Of a DNA stretch of 62,596 nt, positions 8,000 through 17,409 are shown in pieces. The position numbers were made by a program, and so were the translations under genes. The stretch lies in the NCBI GenBank assembly GCA_016288315.1, contig JAEEYU010000008.1, positions 1 to 62,596 on the forward strand, written 5' to 3'. This DNA is from Clostridiaceae bacterium. Its GTDB lineage: Bacteria > Bacillota > Clostridia > Oscillospirales > Acutalibacteraceae. Position 1 is the stretch's first letter. Each line of letters begins with the position of its first letter. The notes under the pieces were generated by a model, which saw nothing but the letters and a program-made list of their open reading frames with translations, did not search any database and was not told the DNA's origin.

Positions 8000-10900
8000 A
8001 CTGTTACTCTCAGGTTTTCAAAAACAGTCCCTCACTCGGCAGAATAATGAAAGATATAGACTCGGAGCGCTTCCCCGTAGGCGCAACGGGTCTTTCAAAC
8101 ATACACAAGGCGCATATCATAAGCTCCGCCGTTGAGCTTTACGGAATCAACGCGGTTGTCATAGTTCCCGATGAGGCAACGGCAAACCGTCTTGCAGGCG
8201 ATATAATATCTTTTGGCACTCCCGCTCTCGTTCTGCCTGCAGGCGATTTCTCGTTTCACACCCAGCAGAGCGTTTCAAGAGAATTTGAGCATACGCGTCT
8301 CAAAGTTCTTGACAGAATGATTGACGGCAATTTCGGAGCGGTTGTTATGTCGGCTGAGGCAGTAAGCCAGCTGACAATTCCGCCTGAAGAACTTGCCGAA
8401 CGCTGCATAACCGTCAAAGACGGTGAAAACATTGAACTTGATTCTCTTCTCTCGGTTCTTGTCAGCGCGGGATATACACGTTGTGATGAGGTTGATGGTC
8501 AGGGTCTTTTCGCCTGCAGAGGCGGCATTATCGATTTCTTTCCGCCGGATGCGGAAGAGCCATACAGAATCGAACTCTGGGGCGACACTGTTGACAGCGT
8601 CTGCACCTTTGAGCCCGACAGCCAGAGAAGAACAAAAAACGTCAAATCCGTGCGTATTACACCCGCAAGGGAGATTCTTTGCGACAGCGCTGAGCTTGTC
8701 TCAAAAATCCGTGCTTTTATGAAGGCGCATCGCCTGAAGGGCAAAGCGCTTGAAGGTGTTGAAGCGGACCTCCGTTTTCTTGAAGACGGAATAATGCTGC
8801 CTTCGCCCGACAAATACATGCCGCTTATCTACCCGCAGGCGGCGGGAGTGTTTGACTATTTCGGTGGCTCGTTTTTGTTTGTGTGCGAGAGCTTTCAGAC
8901 CCGCAAGAACTTCACGGCATCGCTTGATTATATAAATGAAACGGTTAAAGCGCTTTTTGAAGAAGGTGTTCTCTGCAAAGGGCTGGACCGCTTTACTGTT
9001 ACCGAGGGCGACCTGCTCTCCGCCTATGCAAACGGGCGCACAATTTATCTGGACAATCTGCCCAGAGGCAGTTTCGACACACCAGTAAAAGACCTTGTCT
9101 CAATAACTGCAAAACAGATTAATCCGTGGAACGGCTCATTTTCCGCTCTTCTTGAAGATATAAACAGTTTCGGCGACAAAAAATCTCACATAACCGCTGT
9201 TGTTGCAGGCACTCCGAAAGCGGCGGCCGCCCTTTACGGCGACCTTGAAGCAGAGGGTGAAAACGTTTATTATTTTGAAAAACCTCCGCGTGAGTTTCCT
9301 GTGGGGGCTGTAAGCGTTCTGCCCGGCGGCTTTTCATCCGGACTTGAATATACAGATGCGCACTTCACTCTTATTACCTACCTTGCAAGAACGGCAAAGC
9401 AGAAAAGCGAAACAAAAACAACGCGCGCAAAACGACCTTCAAAAAATGCTTTCAACAACCTCGATGAACTTCACAGAGGCGATTATGTTGTTCACTCGGC
9501 ACACGGCATAGGTATATTCGACGGCATACAGAAGATGAACGCCGGCGACACTGTCAAGGACTACATAAAGATTCTTTATGACAAATCGGATGTTCTCTAT
9601 GTGCCCGTAACCCAGCTCGATATGGTGTCAAAATATATCGGAGCAGGTGTCGATGACCGGACGGTCAAACTCAACACACTCAGCGGTAAGGATTGGCAGA
9701 AAACAAGAAGCAAGGTCAAAAAAGCCGTTGCGGATATGGCGAAGGAGCTTATTGAACTCTATGCAAAACGTATGAAGATTCAGGGGCACGCCTTCTCGCC
9801 GGATATAGATATGCAGAGTGACTTTGAGCGCCGTTTTGAGTTTGATGAAACAGAAGACCAACTGAACTGCATAAACGAAATAAAGAAGGATATGGAAAAG
9901 CCCTATCCTATGGACAGACTTCTCTGCGGAGATGTCGGCTTCGGCAAAACCGAAGTTGCTCTAAGGGCAATTTTCAAGTGCATAGCCGACGGCAAGCAGT
10001 GCGCTTTCCTTGTGCCCACAACCATACTTGCCCTTCAGCATTTTCAGACAATAACAAGGCGGTTTGACGGCTTCCCCGTTGAGTGCGCAATGCTTTCACG
10101 CTTTTGCTCGCGCAAAGAAATCGCCGCCGCAATCAGCGGACTTCGCAACGGCACGGTTGATGTTGTGGTAGGCACGCACAGGTTAATTTCAAAAGATGTT
10201 GAATTCCGCGATTTAGGGCTTATAATAGTTGATGAGGAGCAGCGTTTCGGCGTTGCGCAAAAAGAAAAATTAAAAGAGAGATTCCCCGCTGTTGACGTTC
10301 TGACCCTGACGGCAACACCCATACCCAGAACGCTTAATATGGCAATGACGGGCATAAGGGATATGTCGGTGCTTGAAGAGGCGCCGCAGGACAGACAGCC
10401 GGTTCAGACCTATGTTATTGAGCACAACTTCCCCGTGCTCTGCCAGGCAATGCAGGCGGAACTGCGAAGGGGCGGTCAGGTCTATTACCTTTATAACAGG
10501 GTGGAAACTATTGAGCGCAAGGCGCTGCAGATAAAAGAGGCGCTGCCCGATGCCAACGTCGGCATAGCGCACGGCAAAATGAGCGAGGATGAACTCAGTG
10601 AAATATGGCGCAGACTGCTCGAGGGCGAAATTGATATTCTTGTCTGCACCACCATAATTGAAACCGGCGTCGATGTGCCTAATGTAAACACGCTCATTAT
10701 CGAGAACGCCGACCGTATGGGACTTGCCCAGCTGCACCAGATAAGGGGCAGAGTCGGTCGTTCCGCCAGAAGGGCGAGTGCGTATTTCACCTTTGAGCGC
10801 GGCAGTCAGCCGACAGAACTGGCAACCCGCCGCCTTGACGCTATAAGGGAGTTTACCGAATTCGGTTCCGGTTTCCGCATAGCTATGAGAGACCTTGAAC

Positions 10901-11475
10901 TGCGCGGAGCGGGCAATGTGCTCGGCGCCCACCAGCACGGGCACATGGAGGCAGTCGGCTACGAAATGTATGTAAAACTCCTCGAGCAGGCAATAAACGA
11001 GGAGAAGGGCGAAAACTCTGCAGTTGAAGAGAGGGACTGCCTTATTGATATTCCGATTGACGCCCATATTCCGCAGGATTACATTGAGAGCGTTCCGCAG
11101 CGGCTCAAAATCTACCGCAGAATAGCCGACATCCACAATGAGGATGAGGCGTCGGATGTTATTGACGAGCTCTGTGACCGCTTCGGCGACCCGCCTGAGA
11201 GCGTTGAGGGGCTTATAAGAATCGCTCTGCTGAGAGGCAGGGCTGCCGCCAACAACGTTTACGAAATACGCAAAAACGGCGACAAACTTATTCTTTACAT
11301 AAACGATTTTGATATGGATGCCGTGCGTTACCTCGCCGCACATCTCAAGGGCAGGGTAACCGTCAGTGCAGGCGGAGGCAAACCGCACATCGGCGTTCGT
11401 ATGGTTAACGGCGAAAAACAACTGGCAGTGCTTGAAAGAGTGTTCCGCCTTATGGATGAGGCAAAACAGCATTAA
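7996..11475 (+). CDS. mfd: Transcription-repair coupling factor Mfd
   Basis: An 1159-residue DNA translocase that pushes stalled RNA polymerase off DNA lesions and recruits UvrA. Visible order: UvrB-like N-terminal modules with EAVSQL- and RGGIIDFFPP-type blocks, an RNA polymerase interaction module starting near 491 (RGDYVVHSAHGIGIFDG), helicase motif I GDVGFGKTE at about 645, motif II DEEQ at about 746, RecG-like motifs with GRVGRS, and the C-terminal TRCF domain. The length matches the family. The ATG at 7996 overlaps the preceding stop by four bases. The MFS-like gene starts 11 bp after the stop. Confidence 0.97.
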   Translation: MNCYSQVFKNSPSLGRIMKDIDSERFPVGATGLSNIHKAHIISSAVELYGINAVVIVPDEATANRLAGDIISFGTPALVLPAGDFSFHTQQSVSREFEHTRLKVLDRMIDGNFGAVVMSAEAVSQLTIPPEELAERCITVKDGENIELDSLLSVLVSAGYTRCDEVDGQGLFACRGGIIDFFPPDAEEPYRIELWGDTVDSVCTFEPDSQRRTKNVKSVRITPAREILCDSAELVSKIRAFMKAHRLKGKALEGVEADLRFLEDGIMLPSPDKYMPLIYPQAAGVFDYFGGSFLFVCESFQTRKNFTASLDYINETVKALFEEGVLCKGLDRFTVTEGDLLSAYANGRTIYLDNLPRGSFDTPVKDLVSITAKQINPWNGSFSALLEDINSFGDKKSHITAVVAGTPKAAAALYGDLEAEGENVYYFEKPPREFPVGAVSVLPGGFSSGLEYTDAHFTLITYLARTAKQKSETKTTRAKRPSKNAFNNLDELHRGDYVVHSAHGIGIFDGIQKMNAGDTVKDYIKILYDKSDVLYVPVTQLDMVSKYIGAGVDDRTVKLNTLSGKDWQKTRSKVKKAVADMAKELIELYAKRMKIQGHAFSPDIDMQSDFERRFEFDETEDQLNCINEIKKDMEKPYPMDRLLCGDVGFGKTEVALRAIFKCIADGKQCAFLVPTTILALQHFQTITRRFDGFPVECAMLSRFCSRKEIAAAISGLRNGTVDVVVGTHRLISKDVEFRDLGLIIVDEEQRFGVAQKEKLKERFPAVDVLTLTATPIPRTLNMAMTGIRDMSVLEEAPQDRQPVQTYVIEHNFPVLCQAMQAELRRGGQVYYLYNRVETIERKALQIKEALPDANVGIAHGKMSEDELSEIWRRLLEGEIDILVCTTIIETGVDVPNVNTLIIENADRMGLAQLHQIRGRVGRSARRASAYFTFERGSQPTELATRRLDAIREFTEFGSGFRIAMRDLELRGAGNVLGAHQHGHMEAVGYEMYVKLLEQAINEEKGENSAVEERDCLIDIPIDAHIPQDYIESVPQRLKIYRRIADIHNEDEASDVIDELCDRFGDPPESVEGLIRIALLRGRAAANNVYEIRKNGDKLILYINDFDMDAVRYLAAHLKGRVTVSAGGGKPHIGVRMVNGEKQLAVLERVFRLMDEAKQH

Positions 11476-11486
11476 AGAGGTGTATG

Positions 11487-13823
11487 ATGGGAGAACTTGT
11501 CAGCAAGGTTAAAGACACCGCACTCGACATAAAAATGTATTGGCGCCAGCCCAAACCGGGTGAGTATGTTCCCTACCGCGAGGTCTTTATGCTCTCGGTG
11601 GGGTGGATGGCTCTGCTTATGTCAATTCAGTGGACCATCGGCTTCGGCGTAGGCAATCAGTTTACCGGTATGACGCTCAAAATGAATAATAATGAGCTGC
11701 TCGTAATGAGCTATGTCTGCACGGCAATCGGCTACCTTACAACCCCGCTCAACGCCTATATCATTGACAATCTGCGCTCGTCAGACGGCAAATACAGGGT
11801 TTATATGAAGCTTTGTATTCCCTCAATGATTCTAACTGTAGTCTCGCTCTGGCTTCCTTACGAAACTGTCAGGGACTCAGGGCGCTACGGCAGATATTTT
11901 ATGATAGCCATGCTCTTCCTTATAGGTCAGGTTCAGGGCTATATTCAGGGCTGGGTAAACACCGGCGTTACCAATATGGTGCACGTTATGACTCCCAACA
12001 CGCAGGAGCGCACCAATATTATGGCAATCACCAGTATTATCTATTCTATGGGCTATACCATAAACAATGTGTATGTTCCGCTGATGGTTGACGTTCTCAG
12101 TGACAACGGCGACAAATACAATATGCGTTATTTCAGGGGCACTTACACGCCCGTTGCACTGCTTATGCCCATTGTTCTGCTTGCCTATTTCGGCACAAGG
12201 GAGCGCCTTGTGCTGCCTAAGAGCCGAATTACGAAGATGAGTTTTTCAAATTCAATGCGCGCCGTTGCAGGCAACAAGATTTTCTGGATAAAATGCGCCG
12301 ACGGCTGGAATGACTTTCTGGAGGGAGCAAAAGGGAATATCTGGGAATGGATGGTTTACCGCGCCCACATAATGAAGAGCACAACCTACGGCCTTCTCAA
12401 CACAATTTCATACAACGCCAATTTTTGGGGTATGCTCTTTTCACCGTGGTTTATCAAAAAATTCGGCAAAAGAAAAATCAAAATTTTCAAAAACACGGTT
12501 CAGATATTTCTTATCGCATCATACTTTCTGTTTTACAAAACCTCTTTTGCAGCAATCGGTCTGTTTATTGTTTATACAATTGACAGATTTGTTGACACGG
12601 GCAATGTCATCGACTCCGCCATTGAATCGGATATGCGCGACAATCAGCAGTATCTTATCGGCGAGAGAATCGACGGGGCGTTCGGCTTTATTCAATCCTA
12701 CGCAAGCGGTGTGATAGGAGCTGTCACAGGGCTGTTCATTCCCTGGGTTTACCGCAGAAAAGGGTTTGACGGCAACGATTATTCCGTTCTTGATGTCTAT
12801 AAAAACTATGACGAATCAAAGCCACGTTCACAGCAGACTCTCAACCCGGACTGCGTGCTTTACAGTCTTATGGATACGCTGCTTAAAATATCGATTGTCG
12901 GCGCGGCTGTTGACGTTCTGCCCTGGTTTGCCTACGATATTTCCGAAACGGGTCAGAAATCAATGATAAGGGTAATAAGAATACGCACTCTAATTGAAGA
13001 CCGTAAATCCGGCAAGCGCGACGAGGCAACTTACATTGAGGGCTGTGAAGCCATTATGAAGGCAAGAAAATATATTGATGAGGAGCCGGTTGAAGTGCCG
13101 CATCACTCAACGGTTTCGGCGGCAAGAGCTATGCCGAAGAATACTGATGAAGAAAAAGAGAAACGCCTTGAAGCAATAAAGCAGGCAAAACAGGCAATAG
13201 AAGATGCCAGAACTCACAACGAAGAGATTGAAATTGCACAGTTTGTTATGCGTGAACTCAACCGATTTTCAACGGAGTTCGGCAAAAAACAGTATGAACT
13301 GTGCAAAATGATCTGCGACGGCGGTGCGGAGCACTTCTTTGACAAAGACAAAGAAATAATCGGGTTTGCGCACAGTCTTCCCGAAAGCGATATAAAAGAA
13401 GAGAAAATGTGGCGCAAGCAGGAAATTAAGAATGCAAAAATGCTCGAGAGTTCAAAACGGCTTGCCGCTCAGTGCTACCCGGACGGAGTGACCTATGACC
13501 CCGAAAAGGCAGACAGAGCTTATGATTTGCCCGATGACACAAAAGAGAATGCGAAAATCCGCAGGCAGGCGATGAAAGAGGCAAGCAGCGAGCAGAATAT
13601 TTACTCTGCCTACGCCGCACCCTACCTGACTGCGCAGAGAACACTTGAACTCTATGAGGGCTACAACAATCTCGACGAGCTTATTGAAGATTACGACAAA
13701 ACCGTTGCCGAGCGCAGAGCCCGCCACGATGCGGAGCGTGAGGAGCAGGAAAAACTTGCCGCCGAACGCCGCCTTGACAGAGAGCGCTATCTGGCGGAAA
13801 AGAAGATGGGAAAAAGAAAATGA
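11487..13823 (+). CDS. MFS/GPH-like transporter with long charged cytoplasmic tail
   Basis: A 778-residue protein in two parts. Residues 1-490 hold about twelve hydrophobic segments in an arrangement like the glycoside-pentoside-hexuronide branch of the MFS (EVFMLSVGWMALLMSIQWT, GYLTTPLNAYIIDNLRSSDGKYR). Residues about 500-778 are hydrophilic, rich in Lys, Glu and Arg, with heptad-like stretches and an Arg/Glu-rich end, probably cytoplasmic coiled coil. Normal carriers of this type end near 450-500 residues. A second ATG at 11484 is possible, but the GAGGTG site spaces better to 11487. It follows mfd by 11 bp and overlaps the next gene as ATGA. The substrate is unknown. Confidence 0.7.
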   Translation: MGELVSKVKDTALDIKMYWRQPKPGEYVPYREVFMLSVGWMALLMSIQWTIGFGVGNQFTGMTLKMNNNELLVMSYVCTAIGYLTTPLNAYIIDNLRSSDGKYRVYMKLCIPSMILTVVSLWLPYETVRDSGRYGRYFMIAMLFLIGQVQGYIQGWVNTGVTNMVHVMTPNTQERTNIMAITSIIYSMGYTINNVYVPLMVDVLSDNGDKYNMRYFRGTYTPVALLMPIVLLAYFGTRERLVLPKSRITKMSFSNSMRAVAGNKIFWIKCADGWNDFLEGAKGNIWEWMVYRAHIMKSTTYGLLNTISYNANFWGMLFSPWFIKKFGKRKIKIFKNTVQIFLIASYFLFYKTSFAAIGLFIVYTIDRFVDTGNVIDSAIESDMRDNQQYLIGERIDGAFGFIQSYASGVIGAVTGLFIPWVYRRKGFDGNDYSVLDVYKNYDESKPRSQQTLNPDCVLYSLMDTLLKISIVGAAVDVLPWFAYDISETGQKSMIRVIRIRTLIEDRKSGKRDEATYIEGCEAIMKARKYIDEEPVEVPHHSTVSAARAMPKNTDEEKEKRLEAIKQAKQAIEDARTHNEEIEIAQFVMRELNRFSTEFGKKQYELCKMICDGGAEHFFDKDKEIIGFAHSLPESDIKEEKMWRKQEIKNAKMLESSKRLAAQCYPDGVTYDPEKADRAYDLPDDTKENAKIRRQAMKEASSEQNIYSAYAAPYLTAQRTLELYEGYNNLDELIEDYDKTVAERRARHDAEREEQEKLAAERRLDRERYLAEKKMGKRK

Positions 13824-14317
13824 TACGCATAAGACCTTACATTGATTCCGACCAATCCGATGTTCTCTCCTGGTGCAGCGACGAAAAAACATTTTACAAG
13901 TGGACCGCCGGTGTGCTTGGAGATTATCCTATGACTGCGGAAAAGTTCGGCAAAACAGCAGAGATTATGCGATTTACCGCCATTGACGAAGATAAACCCG
14001 TCGGCTTTTTTACACTCAGAAATCCCGGCAAAAAAACAAACGAGCTGCGTTTCGGGTTCGTTATTGTAAACCCCGAAAAACGCGGAAAAGGCACAGGCAG
14101 GCAAATGATTGCGCTGGGGCTTAAGTTCGTTTTTGACATTTACTGTGCGGAAAAAGCAACAATCGCTGTTCTGGAAACAAACACTCCCGCCTTCAGATGT
14201 TATTTGTCTGCAGGGTTTTGTGAAACGGGAGTAAAAGAGGAATACAGCATCAACGGCAAAACTTTTTGCGCGGTTGAAATGGAGTATAAAAAACCGTATA
14301 ATAATTGCGTGGTGTGA
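13820..14317 (+). CDS. GNAT-family N-acetyltransferase
   Basis: A 165-residue cytoplasmic acetyltransferase of the RimJ/RimL-like GNAT group. The acetyl-CoA pyrophosphate loop is visible at about 84-97 (NPEKRGKGTGRQMI), followed by the helix and the TNTPAFRCYLSAGF block typical of motif B. It uses acetyl-CoA to acetylate an amine; the substrate may be an amino acid, peptide or antibiotic. Its ATG overlaps the stop of the MFS-like gene, and the SGNH gene starts 4 bp downstream, so the three are probably one transcript. Confidence 0.82.
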   Translation: MIRIRPYIDSDQSDVLSWCSDEKTFYKWTAGVLGDYPMTAEKFGKTAEIMRFTAIDEDKPVGFFTLRNPGKKTNELRFGFVIVNPEKRGKGTGRQMIALGLKFVFDIYCAEKATIAVLETNTPAFRCYLSAGFCETGVKEEYSINGKTFCAVEMEYKKPYNNCVV

Positions 14318-14321
14318 AAAT

Positions 14322-15494
14322 ATGACGCTTGAAGCTTTTTTTGAGAACACCTGCCTTGCGGCCTTTGACAGGGGCAGTCTTGTTAAAGATGAAACGGCGG
14401 CGTTCATTTATCCCGATGAAGAAAAACAACTCCTTTTTGACGTAGAAAGCATTGTTTCGGTTAAATCCTGCGACGGCAGAACTGTTTATAAATATGGAAC
14501 GGATTATGTTCTGCGTGACGGAAAACTCGCACTTACCGAGAATTCTTCAATACCCGTTATGACGCCCGATGTTTATTACTCTGAAGGCGAGGAACCGCTT
14601 TTAAAGGTGCTCAAACCCGACGGCAGTGAATCGCCCTGCTATTTCAACGCAGGCGGAACAATGGGAAAACATCAGGTCAGCGTTACATACAGAACAAACA
14701 GCAAAAGCCGTATTCTGCCCGTCTGCAACGGCAGGTTTGAGCGCTTTCTCCGTCTGCTTGAAAGCGGAGAGGATTCAACCGTTCTGTTTTACGGCGACAG
14801 TATCACATACGGAGCAAATGCGAGCTTAATACACAATCTGCCTCCTTATCAGCCGCCGTTCACGATTCTTTTTGTCTGTGCGCTGGCAAAGATTTATGAC
14901 TGTTCCGTCCGCTTTGTTCTGCCGGGAACCGACAACTCATACGCAGGCCCTTTTCCGGAAGCGCCCGAAGGCAAAAGGGGCACAATAACACTTGTAAACA
15001 CAGCTGTAGGCGGCTGGAACTCCGAAGACGGAGTCAGACACCTTGACACGCATATTGTTGAGCAGGTTAAAAAATACGGCTGCGACCTCTTTGTTCTCGC
15101 TTTCGGTATGAACGACGGCGGCAGGTCTCCCGTTGAGACAGCCGCAAACTGTGAAAAAATTGCAGGAGGCGTTCGTGCACTTTGCAAAGATGCATCTGTT
15201 ATGCTCGTTTCAACAATGCTGCCGAATCCCGACGCGCTTCACGGCTGGTTTGCAAATCAGCCGTTTCAGGAGCCGGAACTCGTCAAACTCTCGGCAAAGC
15301 TCATAAAAGAAGGCGTTGCCTGCGATGTTGCGAAGATGACATCGGTCAGCATTGATATTCTCAAAAGAAAAAGATTCATTGACATAACCGGCAACAACAT
15401 CAATCACCCGAATGATTATTTTTCACGCATTTATGCCGCAACTCTCCTGCAGACTCTTATCGGTTATGATTCCGAAACTTCTGAAAGAACATAA
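14322..15494 (+). CDS. SGNH/GDSL-type esterase
   Basis: A 390-residue protein with an N-terminal beta-rich region (about 1-150) and a C-terminal SGNH hydrolase. The catalytic Ser160 is in FYGDSITYG, block II is TAVGGWNS, block III is GMND at about 262-265, and block V His is His362 in NINHPNDY. The residue three before this His is Asn instead of the usual Asp, so the enzyme may use a Ser-His pair or another acid. No signal peptide is seen. Carbohydrate or acyl esterase activity is likely, as it is followed by a predicted carbohydrate-active protein after 22 bp. The ATG at 14322 starts 4 bp after the GNAT stop. Confidence 0.82.
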   Translation: MTLEAFFENTCLAAFDRGSLVKDETAAFIYPDEEKQLLFDVESIVSVKSCDGRTVYKYGTDYVLRDGKLALTENSSIPVMTPDVYYSEGEEPLLKVLKPDGSESPCYFNAGGTMGKHQVSVTYRTNSKSRILPVCNGRFERFLRLLESGEDSTVLFYGDSITYGANASLIHNLPPYQPPFTILFVCALAKIYDCSVRFVLPGTDNSYAGPFPEAPEGKRGTITLVNTAVGGWNSEDGVRHLDTHIVEQVKKYGCDLFVLAFGMNDGGRSPVETAANCEKIAGGVRALCKDASVMLVSTMLPNPDALHGWFANQPFQEPELVKLSAKLIKEGVACDVAKMTSVSIDILKRKRFIDITGNNINHPNDYFSRIYAATLLQTLIGYDSETSERT

Positions 15495-15516
15495 TTCCCT
15501 TTGAGGAGGTAAAAAT

Positions 15517-17064
15517 ATGAAGAATATTATCAATATCATCAATTTTGTGCGCGACTGTGAGCCGAGGGAAGAAGATGACTCCTACCTTTTTCCCACGCTC
15601 GTCAACGAGCTTGACCTGTGTGACAAATACGGTTTTCGTTCAACTGTTCTTTTTCAGTATGATGCGCTCATCAATCCGGAATACATCGCTCTTGCCCGCA
15701 GCCACGCCGACAGGTGTGAGTTAGGCGTCTGGCTTGAAATAACCGAACCGCACTGCAGGGATGCAGGTCTGCCCTGGAGAGGCAGATACCAGTGGGACTG
15801 GGAGAACAACGTCAACTACCTTCACGGCTACGTTCCCGAAGAGCGAAAAATTCTCATTGACACCGCATTTGAAAAATTCAAAGAAATATACGGCGCGTAT
15901 CCCGCTGTTTTTGGATGCTGGACAATAGACGCCGTTTCATTCCGCTATATTGAAGAGACTTACCCCGTAATCTCCGCCTGCATCTGCCGCGACCAATACG
16001 GCACGGATGCCAATACAATGTGGGGCGGATATTATAACGGCGGTTATTATGCGAGCTACAACAATATGCTCTGCCCCGCTTCGGACCGCTCAAGGCAGAT
16101 GAAAACCCCCGTTTTCCGTATGCTCGGCCCCGACCCGCTCAGACAGTATGATCTGGGGCTCGGCGACCCGGAGGCAATTCAGGTTGTTTCGACAATGGAA
16201 CCCGTTTACCCCGGAAGCGGCAGCAACAGAAACTTTGTTGAGTGGTATTTCCGCGAGAGCTTCAACGGCAAGTGCCTCTCTCACGCCTACGCACAGCTGG
16301 GGCAGGAGAATTCTTTCGGCTGGAATCTTATAAAAGACGGTCTGCCCATGCAGTTTGAAATACTTGACCGTGAACTTAAAAAAGGCACGGTTGAACTTAT
16401 GACTCTGGGTGAAACAGGCAAATGGTTCTCGGAGAATTTCGATATGACTCCGCCTGCCGCCATCTGCGCGGATTCCGACTATGAAAAAGACGGATACAAA
16501 ACGGTATGGTTCAGCTGCAAGGACTACCGTATGAATATTCTTTACCAGAACGGCAAGGCGTGGATACGCGATTTTCAGCTCTTTGATGACAACTACAAAG
16601 AAAAGTGCCTTGACTCGGCAGAAGATTTAAGAGACTACGCAATATTCAACCTGCCTGTTGTTGACGGATTCCGCTTCAGCAAGGATGACGTAAGAGCGGG
16701 TGTATATGTCTGCAAAGACGGCAAAACCGCCGTGCTCGGTGAGAATTTCATAACTAAAACGGATGAATCCGAAAACAGCGCAACGGCGGAGATTCCCGGC
16801 AAGGTCCGTTTCACAATGAGTGAAAACGGAATTGAGATAACTCTCGGTGAGGGGCTTTACCTCGGATTTGTCTATCATCCCGACTGCAAGGTTCCTTATA
16901 GGGAAGTCACGGAAAAGGAACTGTTTATGCGTTTTCGCGGACGGCTGGCGGAGGATTACGCCTACTCGCTTAAACTCGCCTGTGGCAGATTTGAAGAAAA
17001 AGACGGCCAGATAACCGTTGCCCCCGAAAACGGAAAAATAGTGTTCAAACCCACCGCGAACTGA
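15517..17064 (+). CDS. Predicted carbohydrate-active protein (deacetylase-like barrel)
   Basis: A 515-residue protein without a signal peptide, starting at an ATG with a very strong AGGAGG site. The first 350 residues look like a TIM-barrel-type carbohydrate enzyme related to polysaccharide deacetylases and uncharacterised glycosidase-like families (YLFPTLVNELDLCDKYGFRS, ELGVWLEITEPHC, YPAVFGCWTIDAVSF). The last 150 residues are beta-rich and may bind substrate. I do not recognise a named family with certainty; DUF3863-type proteins are the nearest memory. The SGNH esterase upstream suggests joint processing of an acylated sugar. Catalytic residues cannot be assigned from sequence alone. Confidence 0.6.
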   Translation: MKNIINIINFVRDCEPREEDDSYLFPTLVNELDLCDKYGFRSTVLFQYDALINPEYIALARSHADRCELGVWLEITEPHCRDAGLPWRGRYQWDWENNVNYLHGYVPEERKILIDTAFEKFKEIYGAYPAVFGCWTIDAVSFRYIEETYPVISACICRDQYGTDANTMWGGYYNGGYYASYNNMLCPASDRSRQMKTPVFRMLGPDPLRQYDLGLGDPEAIQVVSTMEPVYPGSGSNRNFVEWYFRESFNGKCLSHAYAQLGQENSFGWNLIKDGLPMQFEILDRELKKGTVELMTLGETGKWFSENFDMTPPAAICADSDYEKDGYKTVWFSCKDYRMNILYQNGKAWIRDFQLFDDNYKEKCLDSAEDLRDYAIFNLPVVDGFRFSKDDVRAGVYVCKDGKTAVLGENFITKTDESENSATAEIPGKVRFTMSENGIEITLGEGLYLGFVYHPDCKVPYREVTEKELFMRFRGRLAEDYAYSLKLACGRFEEKDGQITVAPENGKIVFKPTAN

Positions 17065-17075
17065 GGAGACAAAAA

Positions 17076-17393
17076 ATGATTATTGAACTTGTTACCTATA
17101 TCGGCGTGGGAATACTCTGCCTTATCTTTGCCTTTCTGCTGATTAAGAAACACAAGATAAAGCTCATACACGACTACCATCACAAAAATGTTACCGAAAA
17201 AGATGTTCCCGCATACACAAAACAGATGGGGTTGGGCCTCCTGCTTATCGGCGCGGGCTGCCTTGTTACGGGAATAATCAATTTCTTTACCAAAAAGCAG
17301 TTCGGAATAATCGCGCTTGTTATTGCCTCAATCGCGGGGCTGGTTGTTACGAACAAGGCGCAGAAAAAGTATAACGGCTCCTGGTTCAGCTGA
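17076..17393 (+). CDS. Small membrane protein, DUF3784-like
   Basis: A 105-residue protein with three hydrophobic segments (about 3-24, 49-69 and 75-92) and a short basic loop KKHKIKLIHDYHHKNV between the first two. This pattern and the loop sequence match the DUF3784 family of Firmicute membrane proteins, whose function is not known. A good GGAG site precedes the ATG. It is followed by the YoaP-type GNAT after 16 bp. Confidence 0.7.
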   Translation: MIIELVTYIGVGILCLIFAFLLIKKHKIKLIHDYHHKNVTEKDVPAYTKQMGLGLLLIGAGCLVTGIINFFTKKQFGIIALVIASIAGLVVTNKAQKKYNGSWFS

Positions 17394-17409
17394 TTGGAAA
17401 GATATATTT

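Noticed and set aside
10270-11472. A 400-codon open frame antisense to mfd
   Set aside because: It lies fully opposite the conserved C-terminal part of mfd. Its long open state follows from mfd codon use; no ribosome site or protein likeness was seen.
13787-14407. A 206-codon open frame antisense to the GNAT gene
   Set aside because: It overlaps three plus-strand genes with clear families and ribosome sites.
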